From positions 32,920-96,919 of the forward strand of contig MWCQ01000011.1 in NCBI GenBank assembly GCA_002070105.1: DNA of 64,000 nt, written 5' to 3'. Below, in pieces: positions 1-8,100 of the stretch. Both the position numbers and the translations under genes were made by a program. The notes beneath the pieces are model-generated. The model ran no database searches. It was not told the origin of the DNA and saw only the letters and a program-made list of their open reading frames with translations. Positions within the stretch are counted from its first letter, which is position 1; each line of letters opens with the position of its first letter. This DNA is from Firmicutes bacterium ADurb.Bin193 (GTDB taxonomy: Bacteria; Bacillota; Clostridia; Monoglobales; Firm-18).

Positions 1-112
1 TTGTCTTTTTCCCGCCATGCTTTGTTGTCGCCGGCGGAAATACACCAAGTATTCCCGCCGGCTGCCGCCTTGCCTGACGGAAAAAATCCCGCGTTTTTAT
101 TGCTATATTTCA
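1..112 (+). mobile_element. MITE-like repeat, partial copy at window edge
   Basis: The first ~110 bases match, with substitutions, the interior of the repeat at 41420-41512 in the same orientation and that at 38930-39035 in reverse. Shared landmarks are a TTGTTRTCGG-type block, an AAATACAC-to-AAGTATTC inverted core, a CCGCC block, CTGACG and a run of A. The left end lies outside the window and I could not identify a terminal inverted repeat on the right. No coding frame is convincing. Confidence 0.5.
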
Positions 113-251
113 AAATCAAATCAGTATAAAACGGTTGGCATTGTAAGCTTATCCACATAAAACCAGAGACGCCGGGCGGACAAAATATAGGCTTTGCACA
201 AATTAATCGTCGCAAATGTAATATATTTTGGAGATAGTTTAAAATTTTTAC

Positions 252-280
252 TTGACAAGTGGGATAAAATTTCCTATAAT
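252..280 (+). promoter_or_regulatory. Vegetative sigma promoter of sigH
   Basis: A perfect TTGACA (252-257) is followed after 17 bases by a perfect TATAAT (275-280), about 50 bases upstream of the sigma-factor start. This implies strong SigA-type transcription of the gene. Confidence 0.85.
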
Positions 281-329
281 TAGTCGTAAGTGATGATTAT
301 GTCAAATGATGGGAAGGAGGCATACCCGT

Positions 330-956
330 TTGGTTTTCGCACAAAAAAAAGACTGCGTGTATGCTCTCTTGTCCGATGAAGATGTGGTGTTGCTTGCGCA
401 GCAAGGCGATACCGCAGCGTTGGAATATATTTTTGAGAAATATAAGACCTTGGTGCGTGCGCGTGCGCGCTCATACTACCTGATAGGGGCCGACAAGGAA
501 GATATCGTTCAGGAGGGTATGATCGGACTGTATAAAGCTGTTCGCGATTTCAGTGCGGACAAGCTTTCCGGGTTTTCCGTCTTTGCCGATTTGTGTGCCA
601 CGCGTCAAATCGTGACGGCGATCAAAACCGCTACCCGTCAGAAGCATATCCCGCTCAATACATACGTTTCGCTCAACAAGCCGGTCTATGACGAGGAATC
701 GGAGCGTACGCTTTATGACGTTGTGTCCGAAGGCGATACTTCCGATCCGGAACAGATCGTTATCAATGAGGAATCTTATGTTCAGATACGGGGCAAAATA
801 GGACGCTGCCTCAGTGACTACGAATGGAAGGTTCTTTCCTCTTATCTTCAGGGCAGAAGCTATCAGGAAATCTCTGCCGATCTTAAAAGACCTGTCAAGT
901 CTATCGATAACGCACTCCAGCGCATCAAGCGCAAACTGGAGCTTCAGCTTAAATAG
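330..956 (+). CDS. sigH: RNA polymerase sporulation sigma factor SigH-like
   Basis: The product is a sigma-70 family factor of the SigH (Spo0H) type, which in Bacillota directs early sporulation and stationary-phase transcription. Region 2 is visible early (YIFEKYKTLVRARARSYYL, then DIVQEGMIGLYKAVRDF), and region 4 forms the C-terminal helix-turn-helix (YQEISADLKRPVKSIDNALQ). I chose the TTG at 330 because GGGAAGGAGG ends 9 bases before it; the ATG codons at 306 and 309 would lie upstream of or within this ribosome binding site. From 330 the protein is 208 residues, close to the usual length. It stands alone behind its own consensus promoter. The identity is clear; the role in sporulation is inferred from the family. 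Confidence 0.9.
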   Translation: MVFAQKKDCVYALLSDEDVVLLAQQGDTAALEYIFEKYKTLVRARARSYYLIGADKEDIVQEGMIGLYKAVRDFSADKLSGFSVFADLCATRQIVTAIKTATRQKHIPLNTYVSLNKPVYDEESERTLYDVVSEGDTSDPEQIVINEESYVQIRGKIGRCLSDYEWKVLSSYLQGRSYQEISADLKRPVKSIDNALQRIKRKLELQLK

Positions 957-1083
957 ATACCACCCATGAACATACGTTGCGAAGAAGTATGCGGCAAAGC
1001 ATTTGTATAGACTCATCATGATCAGCCAGGTAAGCAACGCGTAAGCGTATTATATTACTCTGCATAGCTTAAGAGAAGAGCGA

Positions 1084-1133
1084 CGCCGTGCGCCTTTTTA
1101 GGACTGCGGCGAGGGTGGCGGCTGAGAACCGCC
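1084..1133 (+). other. GC-rich leader hairpins before zinc-ribbon gene
   Basis: Two short GC inverted repeats lie in the leader of the next gene: CGCCG (1084-1088) with CGGCG (1107-1111), and GGCGG (1117-1121) with CCGCC (1129-1133). They could be a terminator-like or regulatory fold; I do not recognise a known riboswitch. The rest of 957-1172 shows nothing else. Confidence 0.25.
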
Positions 1134-1172
1134 TGTGGGGGTATCAATCTATTAAAGTGAGGGGATTTCCTA

Positions 1173-1442
1173 ATGTACCAGGACAGAACTTTGACATGCA
1201 AAGACTGCGGCAACGAATTTATATTCACCGCGGGCGAACAGGAGTTCTATGCAGAAAAAGGCTTTGAGAACGAACCGACACGCTGTAAGGATTGCAGGGT
1301 GGCAAGAAAAACAGCGATCCGCCAGTCGCGTGAGATGCACGAGGTTGTGTGCGACGATTGCGGCGCTACTACCCAGGTCCCGTTTAAGCCTAAGAACGAC
1401 AGGCCGGTATATTGCAGCGAGTGTTTTGAGAAGCATAGATAA
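1173..1442 (+). CDS. Zinc-ribbon protein with two CxxC pairs
   Basis: This is an 89-residue protein with four cysteine knuckles arranged as two zinc sites: CKDCGNEF and CKDCRVARK in the N-terminal half, and CDDCGATTQV and CSECFEKHR at the C-terminus. The first half resembles the small 'probable zinc-ribbon' family common in Clostridia; the second resembles the CxxC-to-CxxC ligand block often found on nucleic-acid-binding ribbons. A GTGAGGGGA ribosome binding site precedes the ATG. The function is unknown; binding of RNA or DNA is an inference from the fold. It is followed by a strong terminator and appears monocistronic. Confidence 0.8.
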   Translation: MYQDRTLTCKDCGNEFIFTAGEQEFYAEKGFENEPTRCKDCRVARKTAIRQSREMHEVVCDDCGATTQVPFKPKNDRPVYCSECFEKHR

Positions 1443-1476
1443 TCTTCTGCGTTTGCGCGGATTTGGGGCCAACAGC

Positions 1477-1506
1477 AATGCACTATGTCTTGCGGCATAG
1501 TGCATT
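1477..1506 (+). terminator. Intrinsic terminator after zinc-ribbon gene
   Basis: An 11-bp perfect stem (AATGCACTATG / CATAGTGCATT) with an 8-base loop is followed by TTAT. Confidence 0.75.
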
Positions 1507-1767
1507 TTATTGGTATATACAGTATCTAGTCAAACCACCCTGAAACGATCCGGTCTTTGCGGCCTTTTTTTCGCCTGCCGCTTTCTTTTTTGAATTAAAT
1601 AACAGCGGTTATTGGCTTTCAAAAAGGAAACAACGAACGAAAAAATTCCTGCAAGTTTTCGGACCATTTTAACGTGGTACGACTACAATCCGGGTTTGAA
1701 CGGCGTTACGGCCATATGCGCAAGCAGCGCAGGGCGGCCGCCAAACCGGCGGGCGGAGCGGATCGGC

Positions 1768-2574
1768 ATGTATAAAGAGATTTCAAGCGTTTCCAATCAA
1801 ACGTATAAAAAAATAAAAGCCCTGCAGACAAAAAAAGGCCGCGCGCAGTTTTCAGCGTTTGCGGCGGAGGGCATAAAATCGGTATGCGATGCGTTGGCGG
1901 CAAAGGCCCCGGTTTTATGCATCGCGGTCAGTGAGGCTTTTCGTGCTTGCAACCCGCAGCTTATGGCATATTTTTCGCAGCAGGTATCCGGCATTTATGT
2001 TGTCAGCGACAAAATTTTTGGCGGGCTGTGTGACGCACAGGCGCCACAGGGTGTACTGTGTACGGTGGCCATCGGCCCTGTGGGAGCGCCTGCGGATATC
2101 ATAGATAAAAGACGCGGGCTTTGGGTATACTGCGACCGGATTTCCGATCCGGGCAATGCGGGAACCGTGGTGCGGACGGCGGATGCCGCGGGAGCCGGCG
2201 GCGTTATTTTTTCGCAGGGCTGTGCCGACATATACAGCCCTAAGGCTGTCCGCTCGGCTATGGGCTCGCTGTGCCATATCCCTGTCCTGACCGAGTGTGG
2301 GGCCGAGGTCTTGGCGGCGTTTGGCGAAAAAGGCTTTCGCGTGGCCGCAGGCGCTTTGTCGGATCAAGCGTCCGACTACCGCAAGGCGGATCTGCGGGGG
2401 GACATGGTCATTGTTATAGGCAGCGAGGCAAACGGCGTTTCGGATGAGGTTATGGGCCGGTGTGACTGCGCGGTGAAGATACCCATTTTGGGAAGCGCAG
2501 AGTCGCTTAACGCATCCGTGGCGGCGGGGATACTCATTTATGAATGGGTGCGCAACCAAACGGCACCGCATTGA
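1768..2574 (+). CDS. TrmH/SpoU-family RNA 2'-O-methyltransferase
   Basis: The product is a SPOUT-superfamily enzyme that transfers a methyl group from S-adenosylmethionine to a ribose 2'-hydroxyl of tRNA or rRNA. All three SpoU motifs are present: an N..R motif (SDPGNAGTVVRTADAAGAGG), GSEANGVSDEV, and a C-terminal knot motif (IPILGSAESLNASVAAGI). The N-terminal ~80 residues look like the L30e-like substrate-binding domain. I start at ATG 1768 (268 residues), where family homology begins (MYKEISSVSNQ) after a GGCGGAGCGG stretch. The open frame extends upstream to 1612, but that part has a different composition and no homology I recognise. The exact RNA target cannot be told from sequence. Confidence 0.85.
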   Translation: MYKEISSVSNQTYKKIKALQTKKGRAQFSAFAAEGIKSVCDALAAKAPVLCIAVSEAFRACNPQLMAYFSQQVSGIYVVSDKIFGGLCDAQAPQGVLCTVAIGPVGAPADIIDKRRGLWVYCDRISDPGNAGTVVRTADAAGAGGVIFSQGCADIYSPKAVRSAMGSLCHIPVLTECGAEVLAAFGEKGFRVAAGALSDQASDYRKADLRGDMVIVIGSEANGVSDEVMGRCDCAVKIPILGSAESLNASVAAGILIYEWVRNQTAPH

Positions 2575-2601
2575 ACGGCAAACATCAGGCAATTACTATC
2601 T

Positions 2602-2623
2602 CCGGCTTACAGCCGGTTTTTTT
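2602..2623 (+). terminator. Intrinsic terminator
   Basis: The stem CCGGCT-tac-AGCCGG is followed by seven T. A second hairpin (CCAAACCG / CGGTTTGG) lies just downstream at about 2635-2658. The remaining bases up to 2804 hold no gene. Confidence 0.8.
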
Positions 2624-2804
2624 GCGCAAAAAAACCAAACCGTCTTTTTGCGGTTTGGCTCAGGCTGCGAAAAGATAAAGTTTTGGTCCACCTTTTGAAA
2701 AAGGCGGCACGGTTGTGGGCAGCGCCCCAAGGTTTAAAAAAGCTGCTGCAGCAACGCAGGAAAGGGAGCAAAAACCTTATCGCCATTTTAGCGGGAGAAC
2801 AGTG

Positions 2805-3803
2805 TCAGGCACTGCCCGCCATCTTCTGCATTCTGATGTCACAGCCCAAAAATTTGAGGATGACAAAATGCTCAAGCATGCGCGAATGCAGGCGTTCGGA
2901 ATACAGGCCGGCAAGCTCGCCTATAGACAGGTTGGTGCTTATGATCATCTTTTTTTTGTCCAGCAGGCGGCTGTTTAAAAGCTCAAACAAAAAGGAGACG
3001 CTGTAGGCGCTTACGGCTTCTGTGCCCAGATCGTCGATGATAAGCAGATCACAGCTGTGCAGGCTGCCAAGATAAGGCCTTGCCGCCTCCGGGCTTATGC
3101 GGCCGAAGGAATAGTCCAGATACAGTGAAAACAGTCTGGCGGCGCTTTCATAGACGACAGTGTGTCCGCATTTTATCAGTTCCGCTGCGATCGCGCTTGA
3201 TAAAAACGTTTTTCCAAGTCCTGCGCCTCCGGTAAACAAAAGGCTTTGGCCGCAAGCGTCGAAGTCATCTACAAAGCTTTTGCAGATGGCATAAATATTT
3301 TTTATCCGCTCAAGAGGACAGACCCCTTCATTTTCATCTGCCCCCGCGCTGTAGAAGGAAAAATCAAAGCTTTCAAAGGTCTGGCCGGAAAGCAGGGAGC
3401 CGAGCCCGGAGGTGCGCGCATACGCATCGGCAAGCAGCTTTTCCAAGCACGCGCATCTTTTGTTTTCTATATATCCTGTATCGCTGCAAAGCGGGCAGGC
3501 AAACCGCATGTCGGTATAGTCCGCAGGCAAATCGCATTTGGTCAGCGCTTCGGCCCGCAAGCCGGTCAGCGTTTTTATCTGCTCCGCCAGCTGTTCCACT
3601 ACCTTTTTTTGATCGCCGGGCTGCGAAAGAATGATACGCGAAGCGGCAATGCCCGCACGGCTCAGCTCCTCGTCGATCTGCGCCAGCCCCGGGCAGGCGG
3701 CGTAGGCCTCCTTGAGGCGCTGCGCCCGGCGATAGTGCGCTTGCTGGCGCAGCTGCTCAAGCCGGGCGGCTGCCTTGTCAAAAATCTCACGTTGATAGGC
3801 CAT
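2805..3803 (-). CDS. DnaC/DnaI-type helicase loader ATPase
   Basis: This is an AAA+ ATPase of the DnaC/DnaI family that loads the replicative helicase. The 332-residue protein has an N-terminal helical region, a cysteine cluster at about residues 103-119 (CPLC then CAC) matching the zinc-binding part of DnaI, a Walker A motif at 192-199 (GGAGLGKT) and a Walker B at 253-258 (LLIIDD). It lies one base downstream of the DnaD-domain gene on the same strand, so the two are almost certainly co-transcribed and translationally coupled. This DnaD-DnaC pairing is typical of clostridial chromosomes and supports a primosome role. Confidence 0.85.
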   Translation of the reverse strand: MAYQREIFDKAAARLEQLRQQAHYRRAQRLKEAYAACPGLAQIDEELSRAGIAASRIILSQPGDQKKVVEQLAEQIKTLTGLRAEALTKCDLPADYTDMRFACPLCSDTGYIENKRCACLEKLLADAYARTSGLGSLLSGQTFESFDFSFYSAGADENEGVCPLERIKNIYAICKSFVDDFDACGQSLLFTGGAGLGKTFLSSAIAAELIKCGHTVVYESAARLFSLYLDYSFGRISPEAARPYLGSLHSCDLLIIDDLGTEAVSAYSVSFLFELLNSRLLDKKKMIISTNLSIGELAGLYSERLHSRMLEHFVILKFLGCDIRMQKMAGSA

Positions 3804-3804
3804 G

Positions 3805-4830
3805 TTACTGATCCTTTCTCAGCATATTTTTCATTTTCTGCTCCGCCATCTGTTCTATCTTGCGGTAGTCGTATCTGCCAGAGTGGTAGATTTCGGGCTT
3901 GCCTTTGCCCGGCGCGGCGGGCACTTTTTTGGCGCCGCTAAAGCTTTTGATGGTCTGTGCGGCGGCCTCGGGCGTTTTGACGCCGTCCTTGTGCCACCCT
4001 TCCAATACCTTGTTCATGTAGGCGAACGAGAGCTTGCCGGTCTGGCGCACACAGTAGTCAAAGGCAAAGGCCACCAGATCGGGGGAGGCTTTAAGCACAT
4101 CATACCAAAAGTCGATACTGCGCTGTTCGGAGGGCGTGAAGCTGCGCCCCTCTATTCCTAAAACCCGTTTGATCTGATAGGCGTATTTGGTGCGCTTGTT
4201 CTGCATCTTTATAAAGGCGTCGGCCGCGCCCGGCGAGTCGATCCCCATCTGGTGCCACGAGATGGCGACCTTTTCAATGTAGCGCATGTCCTTTTTGCCC
4301 ATATCCGCACAGTATTCCAAAAGCATGAGTATGACTTCGGGCGACAGGCCGAGCCAGTCATAGAAGCTGTAGAGGGTAGAGATCGCACTGCTTGACAGCA
4401 TACGCCCCAGGATGCTCTGCGCCAGCGAAAACATCTGTGAGAGCGCCGCGTTTTTTTCTATGTAAAACGAGATTTCAGCAGGGGGGTAGGACGGCGGGGT
4501 ATCGGACTGCAGGAGCGGCGACCGTTTCGGCGCCTGCGGCTGTTCTTTGTCCGGCGCAGCGCCAAAGCTTGCCCCGCCGTCGGGCGTGACATGCAGAAGC
4601 CCCCGCTGTGACCAGTATGCAAGCGCGGCATCCACCTCGCTGCGCTTTGCGCAAAGCTCGCCTGCCACACTCTCGGCGGATACAGCGCCATGGTTTGCCG
4701 CGGCCAAAGCCAGCGCGCACAGATAAATCCTGATAAATTCTGCGTTGGTTTCACCGTAAAGGCTGCCGGCAATACTTTTTGGCAGTAGCAGATATTCGGT
4801 ATCGTCAAGTGTGATCTTGAGCTTTGGCAT
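3805..4830 (-). CDS. DnaD domain-containing replication initiation protein
   Basis: The 341-residue protein has an N-terminal winged-helix-like segment and two DnaD-type C-terminal repeats. Each repeat carries the family pattern of a helix followed by Y..nvL..W...G: one around residues 130-200 (YIEKVAISWHQMGI) and one around 230-300 (YMNKVLEGWHKDGV). DnaD proteins act in primosome assembly with DnaB/DnaI-type proteins. GAGGAG lies 9 bases before the ATG. The gene ends one base before the helicase-loader gene. The C-terminal tail is basic and could contact DNA. Confidence 0.85.
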   Translation of the reverse strand: MPKLKITLDDTEYLLLPKSIAGSLYGETNAEFIRIYLCALALAAANHGAVSAESVAGELCAKRSEVDAALAYWSQRGLLHVTPDGGASFGAAPDKEQPQAPKRSPLLQSDTPPSYPPAEISFYIEKNAALSQMFSLAQSILGRMLSSSAISTLYSFYDWLGLSPEVILMLLEYCADMGKKDMRYIEKVAISWHQMGIDSPGAADAFIKMQNKRTKYAYQIKRVLGIEGRSFTPSEQRSIDFWYDVLKASPDLVAFAFDYCVRQTGKLSFAYMNKVLEGWHKDGVKTPEAAAQTIKSFSGAKKVPAAPGKGKPEIYHSGRYDYRKIEQMAEQKMKNMLRKDQ

Positions 4831-5014
4831 CTAAAACCGCTCCTCTTTTCTACGGGCATGAAAATACTGTATCAACAGCGCAAGCGGCAAATGGGCTCCG
4901 CTCACACCGATACAATAAATGCATAAAATAAAGCCGGAAGGCTTTATGCCTTGATTGCATTTATTATATCACACAGGTGTGGTCTTTTTAACAATAAAAA
5001 TATAAATTTTTTAT

Positions 5015-5043
5015 TTGATTTTTTGAATGTAGTGTGTTATAAT
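5015..5043 (+). promoter_or_regulatory. Promoter of tRNA-Arg
   Basis: TTGATT (5015-5020), a 17-base spacer and TATAAT (5038-5043) lie 57 bases before the tRNA. Confidence 0.65.
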
Positions 5044-5100
5044 GTTTTCCGTTGCAAAACACATGGCTACCGGCCTGTGTTTTTGTTCGCGGTAAGATAT

Positions 5101-5174
5101 GTGCCTGTAGCTCAGCTGGATAGAGTGTTTGGCTACGAACCAAAAGGTCGGGGGTTCGAATCCCTCCAGGCACG
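5101..5174 (+). tRNA. tRNA-Arg (anticodon ACG)
   Basis: The cloverleaf folds by eye: acceptor GTGCCTG / CAGGCAC plus discriminator G, D arm GCTC...GAGT, anticodon stem TTTGG / CCAAA around the loop CTACGAA (anticodon ACG), and T arm GGGGG-TTCGAAT-CCCTC. The CCA end is not encoded. It has its own promoter and terminator. Confidence 0.95.
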
Positions 5175-5176
5175 CC

Positions 5177-5215
5177 AAAACAAAAAGAGACCCCGCAGGG
5201 GTTTCTTTTTGTTTT
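5177..5215 (+). terminator. Terminator of tRNA-Arg
   Basis: A long stem AAAACAAAAAGA...TCTTTTTGTTTT encloses ACCCC-gca-GGGGT, directly after the tRNA. Confidence 0.85.
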
Positions 5216-5224
5216 GGGGCTTGA

Positions 5225-5310
5225 TATAGGAAGGGATTTGAAGGGAGCCCCCCGCTGCCGGTGGCAGGGGGAGGAGGGCGACCCGGCCCAAAGGGGAACC
5301 TTTTCAGGCA
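5225..5310 (+). repeat. Intergenic GC-rich repeat, copy 1
   Basis: A segment with a GCCCCC...GGCAGGGGGAGG palindrome followed by CGGCCCAAAGGGG and CTTTTC-GGCAC resembles the segment at 34925-35005. Both copies sit just downstream of a GC-rich terminator hairpin, in the same orientation. It is non-coding and probably a dispersed repeat family of the genome. Confidence 0.5.
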
Positions 5311-5400
5311 CATAAGGGCAAACTTTACTTCATATTAGCGAAGCGAATACTTCATTACGAAGTAACTTCATTTCACACAAAGTACGATACTTGATAAAAT

Positions 5401-5429
5401 TTGACAAAATACAATGATTGTGCTATATT
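5401..5429 (+). promoter_or_regulatory. Promoter of small ORF at 5488
   Basis: TTGACA (5401-5406), a 17-base spacer and TATATT (5424-5429) precede the small gene by about 60 bases. Upstream (5330-5395) there are GAAG/CTTC short inverted repeats. Confidence 0.65.
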
Positions 5430-5487
5430 GCAAATGGCGATTATTAAGTGTGGATATAATAAATAATTTATAAGGGGAGGTTTTTTT

Positions 5488-5667
5488 ATGCCGGACTACA
5501 AAGCGATGTATTACCATTTAGCGGGGCAAATGTCAATTGCCATTGAAGTATTAGAGGGGCTTGTTGCCATTACGGAAAGACTCAAAAAGGCGCAGCAGAC
5601 TACGGAGAGTATGTTCATTAACTGCGACGAAGACGATTCAGCCGGCAATCCCAAAGAAACGGTATAG
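5488..5667 (+). CDS. Small hypothetical protein (59 aa)
   Basis: This is a 59-residue ORF starting MPDYKAMYYHLAGQMSIAIE and ending ...NPKETV. It has a near-perfect ribosome binding site (AAGGGGAGG) 7 bases before the ATG and its own SigA-type promoter at 5401-5429, so I consider it real. The first 40 residues predict an amphipathic helix or short coiled coil; the tail is acidic (DEDD). It resembles short proteins seen repeatedly in clostridial genomes, but I know of no function. A helix-turn-helix gene follows in the same direction. Confidence 0.7.
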   Translation: MPDYKAMYYHLAGQMSIAIEVLEGLVAITERLKKAQQTTESMFINCDEDDSAGNPKETV

Positions 5668-5807
5668 TACCATTTGTTTTTTTGTTTTCTACTAAAAAAA
5701 TCTTGTATCTTTTGTACAATATAAAATTACTGTAGAAGTAATATTACCCGTAATCCATTTATAAAAATCACTTTTACTGTTAATGTATTACCATAGGAGT
5801 GATCATA

Positions 5808-6017
5808 ATGGTAAGATTAAAGCTTTCGGAGCTGTTGGGTAAACATAAAATGAATCAGAAGACCTTGTCTCAAATAACAGGCATTCGTCCGGCTACAATA
5901 TCAAAAATGTATTATGAGGAAATTAAAAGGATTGAAATGAATCAAATAAATCATTTATGCAAGGCGTTTGATTGCCAAATAAGCGACTTGTTTGAGTATA
6001 TTCCGGACGAGCATTAA
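5808..6017 (+). CDS. Small XRE/Cro-type transcriptional regulator
   Basis: This is a 69-residue protein made almost entirely of a Cro/CI-type helix-turn-helix: KLSELLGKHKMNQKTLSQIT (helices 1-2), then GIRPATISKMYY (recognition helix), and a C-terminal motif FDCQISDLFEYIP typical of this family. ATG 5808 is preferred because AGGAG ends 8 bases before it; an upstream GTG (5799) overlaps that site. Single-domain regulators of this type often regulate a neighbouring gene or belong to small mobile or toxin modules. No toxin partner is evident here. Confidence 0.8.
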   Translation: MVRLKLSELLGKHKMNQKTLSQITGIRPATISKMYYEEIKRIEMNQINHLCKAFDCQISDLFEYIPDEH

Positions 6018-6146
6018 AGAATCCGTAAGTGGTGAGGGTATCACTATACAACATAACTTCGTGTCTGTCCCGTCAGTGTCAGACACAATAATAAAGGCCC
6101 CGCCAAGGGCTTGTTTTGCGATAATTCCTTTAGAGGGAAAACCATA

Positions 6147-6184
6147 AAGAAAGGCCTGATATCTTTCGATATCAGGCCTTTCTT
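6147..6184. terminator. Bidirectional terminator
   Basis: A perfect 16-bp stem (AAGAAAGGCCTGATAT and its complement) around a 6-base loop separates the rightward helix-turn-helix gene from the leftward HAEG-repeat gene and has A/T tracts on both sides. Confidence 0.85.
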
Positions 6185-6279
6185 ATTTTTATAAATTTGT
6201 GTGTCTTTAAAAAATATGCCATGCCTGAGAGCTGCAATGCCGCTGCATCTTCTGTTGTCAGAAATGGTACGGCCATATG

Positions 6280-7821
6280 CTATCTTAAATAAAACATAAT
6301 TTCCACCTGGTTTTCGCCCGTTCTTTTCATGACCCGGTAGCCCGATTCGGCTGCTGTTGCAACGCCCTGCGCGTTTGGCATACAGTACCCGCCGGGGACG
6401 CAGGTGCCGTCGTCCCGCACCAAGAGCTTGCCGAGCAGCCCCACGCAAACCCATTCGGGCCGCTTTGCCCGCGGGACGTATTCCCTTTGCGGGTCCCACT
6501 CGGGATTTAGCATGGGCTGTGTCTCGGTGTGTGCGGGTATGATGATCTCGCCGTCCTCGCCGCGTTCTTCGGGAATTTCCACCTCATGGCAGCGTATAAC
6601 GCCCCATTCGTCGGTGAGATATTTGTCTTTCCAGCGAAGCGCGCCGGCATTTCCCACAATTCCGGAAGCGGCGGTGGACACGCCTAAGATATAATCGTCC
6701 GATTCCGTGGCCTTTCTGATTTTTTCACCGCCGTCAAGGGTGACAAAATACCCGGGCTCGATGGGACTGCCCGAAGCGGTCTCAAACATTTCGGCATAAT
6801 CGGCTCCGCCGGCGTTCCATGCTACGTCGATATAGGCGTTGCCGTCTTGCAGAATTTTAGCGGCAAGGCCGCGGTTGCTGTTGTCGGTACCGTTTGCCAG
6901 GAACCAGGAATAATTCGTGTCCGCGTCGCCGTAGTTTCCCATGATGTGTGCGCCGACATGCTGGTTCGTGTTCGTATAATGACCCTCTGCATGGGAATAG
7001 TTGTCCGAAGCCTTGGAGTAGGCGCCTTCCGCATGGGAAGCGGTGCCTGAAGCCGTGGTTCGATAACCCTCCGCATGAGAATAGGTGCCCGAAGACGTGG
7101 TATTGTTACCTTCTGCATGGGAAAAGAGTCCTGAAGCCGCAGTACCCCAGCCTTCCGCATGGGCAGAATTGCGCGAAGCTATGGAGTAGGCGCCTTCCGC
7201 ATGGGTAAAGCTGCTTGAAGACGTGGTTAGATAACCCTCCGCATGGGCCCCCCAATTTGAAGCTGTGGTACTGTCACCTTCCGCGTGGGAATAGCGCCCC
7301 GAAGCCGTGGTATTAATGCCCAGCGCCGTCGCGTATTGCCCCATGGTGTAGTCGTCTCTGGCGCCGATGCTCCTGACCGCGCCTGTATTGTTTCCGTCAA
7401 CGAGGTTATCCAGTGTGTTTTGAGCATGCCTTGTCACAAGGAGCGAAGCCTTAACCGGCACGTCTCTGGAATAGGACACAGCCCGCCTGCTGCAATTGAC
7501 CAGCGAGATTGAAGCAGGGGGAGTATCCACATCAAAAACCGCGAATCCCGAAACCTGGCCGATTTTTTGCGGCAAATTGCCTATGACAGGCTTTTCGGCG
7601 CCGCCGGACAGCGCGAATACCGCTTCATCCGCGCAGGAACAGCCCGTTGCCACCCACCAGTCAAACACATACCGGCCCGGCTGGCCAATGGTGATGACGC
7701 CCGTCTCGCTGTCATAGGCGATATCGCCGGACGAAAATACGGCCGATTCAAAAACCACATTGCCGCCCGGCGCGACACAGCCGGGCGACAGCCGCTCGAT
7801 CTGTAAAGAAATATTCTCCAT
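6280..7821 (-). CDS. HAEG-repeat surface/fibre protein with C-terminal self-cleaving (peptidase G2-type) domain
   Basis: The 513-residue protein has three parts. Residues 1-135 resemble the TNF/C1q-like head of BclA-type spore-surface proteins (a beta-rich region with an RYVFDWWVA strand). Residues ~155-290 contain about ten tandem ~14-residue units of the form TTASG.YSHAEG, the trimeric left-handed coil repeat also seen in YadA-type adhesin heads and phage fibres. The C-terminus starting near AGGADYAEMFE matches the intramolecular chaperone/auto-processing domain (peptidase G2 type) of tail fibres and endosialidase-like proteins. The start at 7821 follows GAGAGGTG; an upstream in-frame ATG precedes that site. 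No signal peptide is seen, so a spore-coat/exosporium or phage-derived fibre role is more likely than classical secretion. No phage genes adjoin it. Confidence 0.8.
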   Translation of the reverse strand: MENISLQIERLSPGCVAPGGNVVFESAVFSSGDIAYDSETGVITIGQPGRYVFDWWVATGCSCADEAVFALSGGAEKPVIGNLPQKIGQVSGFAVFDVDTPPASISLVNCSRRAVSYSRDVPVKASLLVTRHAQNTLDNLVDGNNTGAVRSIGARDDYTMGQYATALGINTTASGRYSHAEGDSTTASNWGAHAEGYLTTSSSSFTHAEGAYSIASRNSAHAEGWGTAASGLFSHAEGNNTTSSGTYSHAEGYRTTASGTASHAEGAYSKASDNYSHAEGHYTNTNQHVGAHIMGNYGDADTNYSWFLANGTDNSNRGLAAKILQDGNAYIDVAWNAGGADYAEMFETASGSPIEPGYFVTLDGGEKIRKATESDDYILGVSTAASGIVGNAGALRWKDKYLTDEWGVIRCHEVEIPEERGEDGEIIIPAHTETQPMLNPEWDPQREYVPRAKRPEWVCVGLLGKLLVRDDGTCVPGGYCMPNAQGVATAAESGYRVMKRTGENQVEIMFYLR

Positions 7822-7858
7822 AAAGACACCTCTCAAAAATTATAGTGAAATATGCCGC

Positions 7859-8008
7859 ATGTCCGCCATCCTTGAGGATATTGCAGCTGTGGCAAGGCGG
7901 AGGCAAATTGTGATAACAGGCATAGTATCACTTATAATAATATATGCTTTGGGAGGTGTGTCCGTGCTGTATCGGAATAAGGCGCGCATGCCGCGCATAA
8001 TCTCATAG
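7859..8008 (+). CDS. Possible small membrane protein (49 aa)
   Basis: The frame MSAILEDIAAVARRRQIVIT continues into a hydrophobic stretch (residues ~18-38) and a short basic tail. It lies in the divergent interval between two genes. The ribosome binding site is weak, so this is a tentative call. The interval also holds a GTGATA/TATCAC inverted repeat near 7912-7933. Confidence 0.25.
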   Translation: MSAILEDIAAVARRRQIVITGIVSLIIIYALGGVSVLYRNKARMPRIIS

Positions 8009-8100
8009 CCTGTAGCAGTCAATGAAAGCCTGAGATTAACCTCTCAAAATAATTGCCATATAATGTGGTATAAACAGAATTATAGTGAAGGAGAATGTTA

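Noticed and set aside
1915..2592. Minus-strand frame of 225 codons
   Set aside because: It is a shadow of the SpoU methyltransferase gene, produced by GC-rich codon use.
6960..7310. Regularly spaced short DNA repeats that resemble a CRISPR array
   Set aside because: The repeats are in frame and encode SHAEG units of one protein; there are no unique spacers of constant length and no cas genes.
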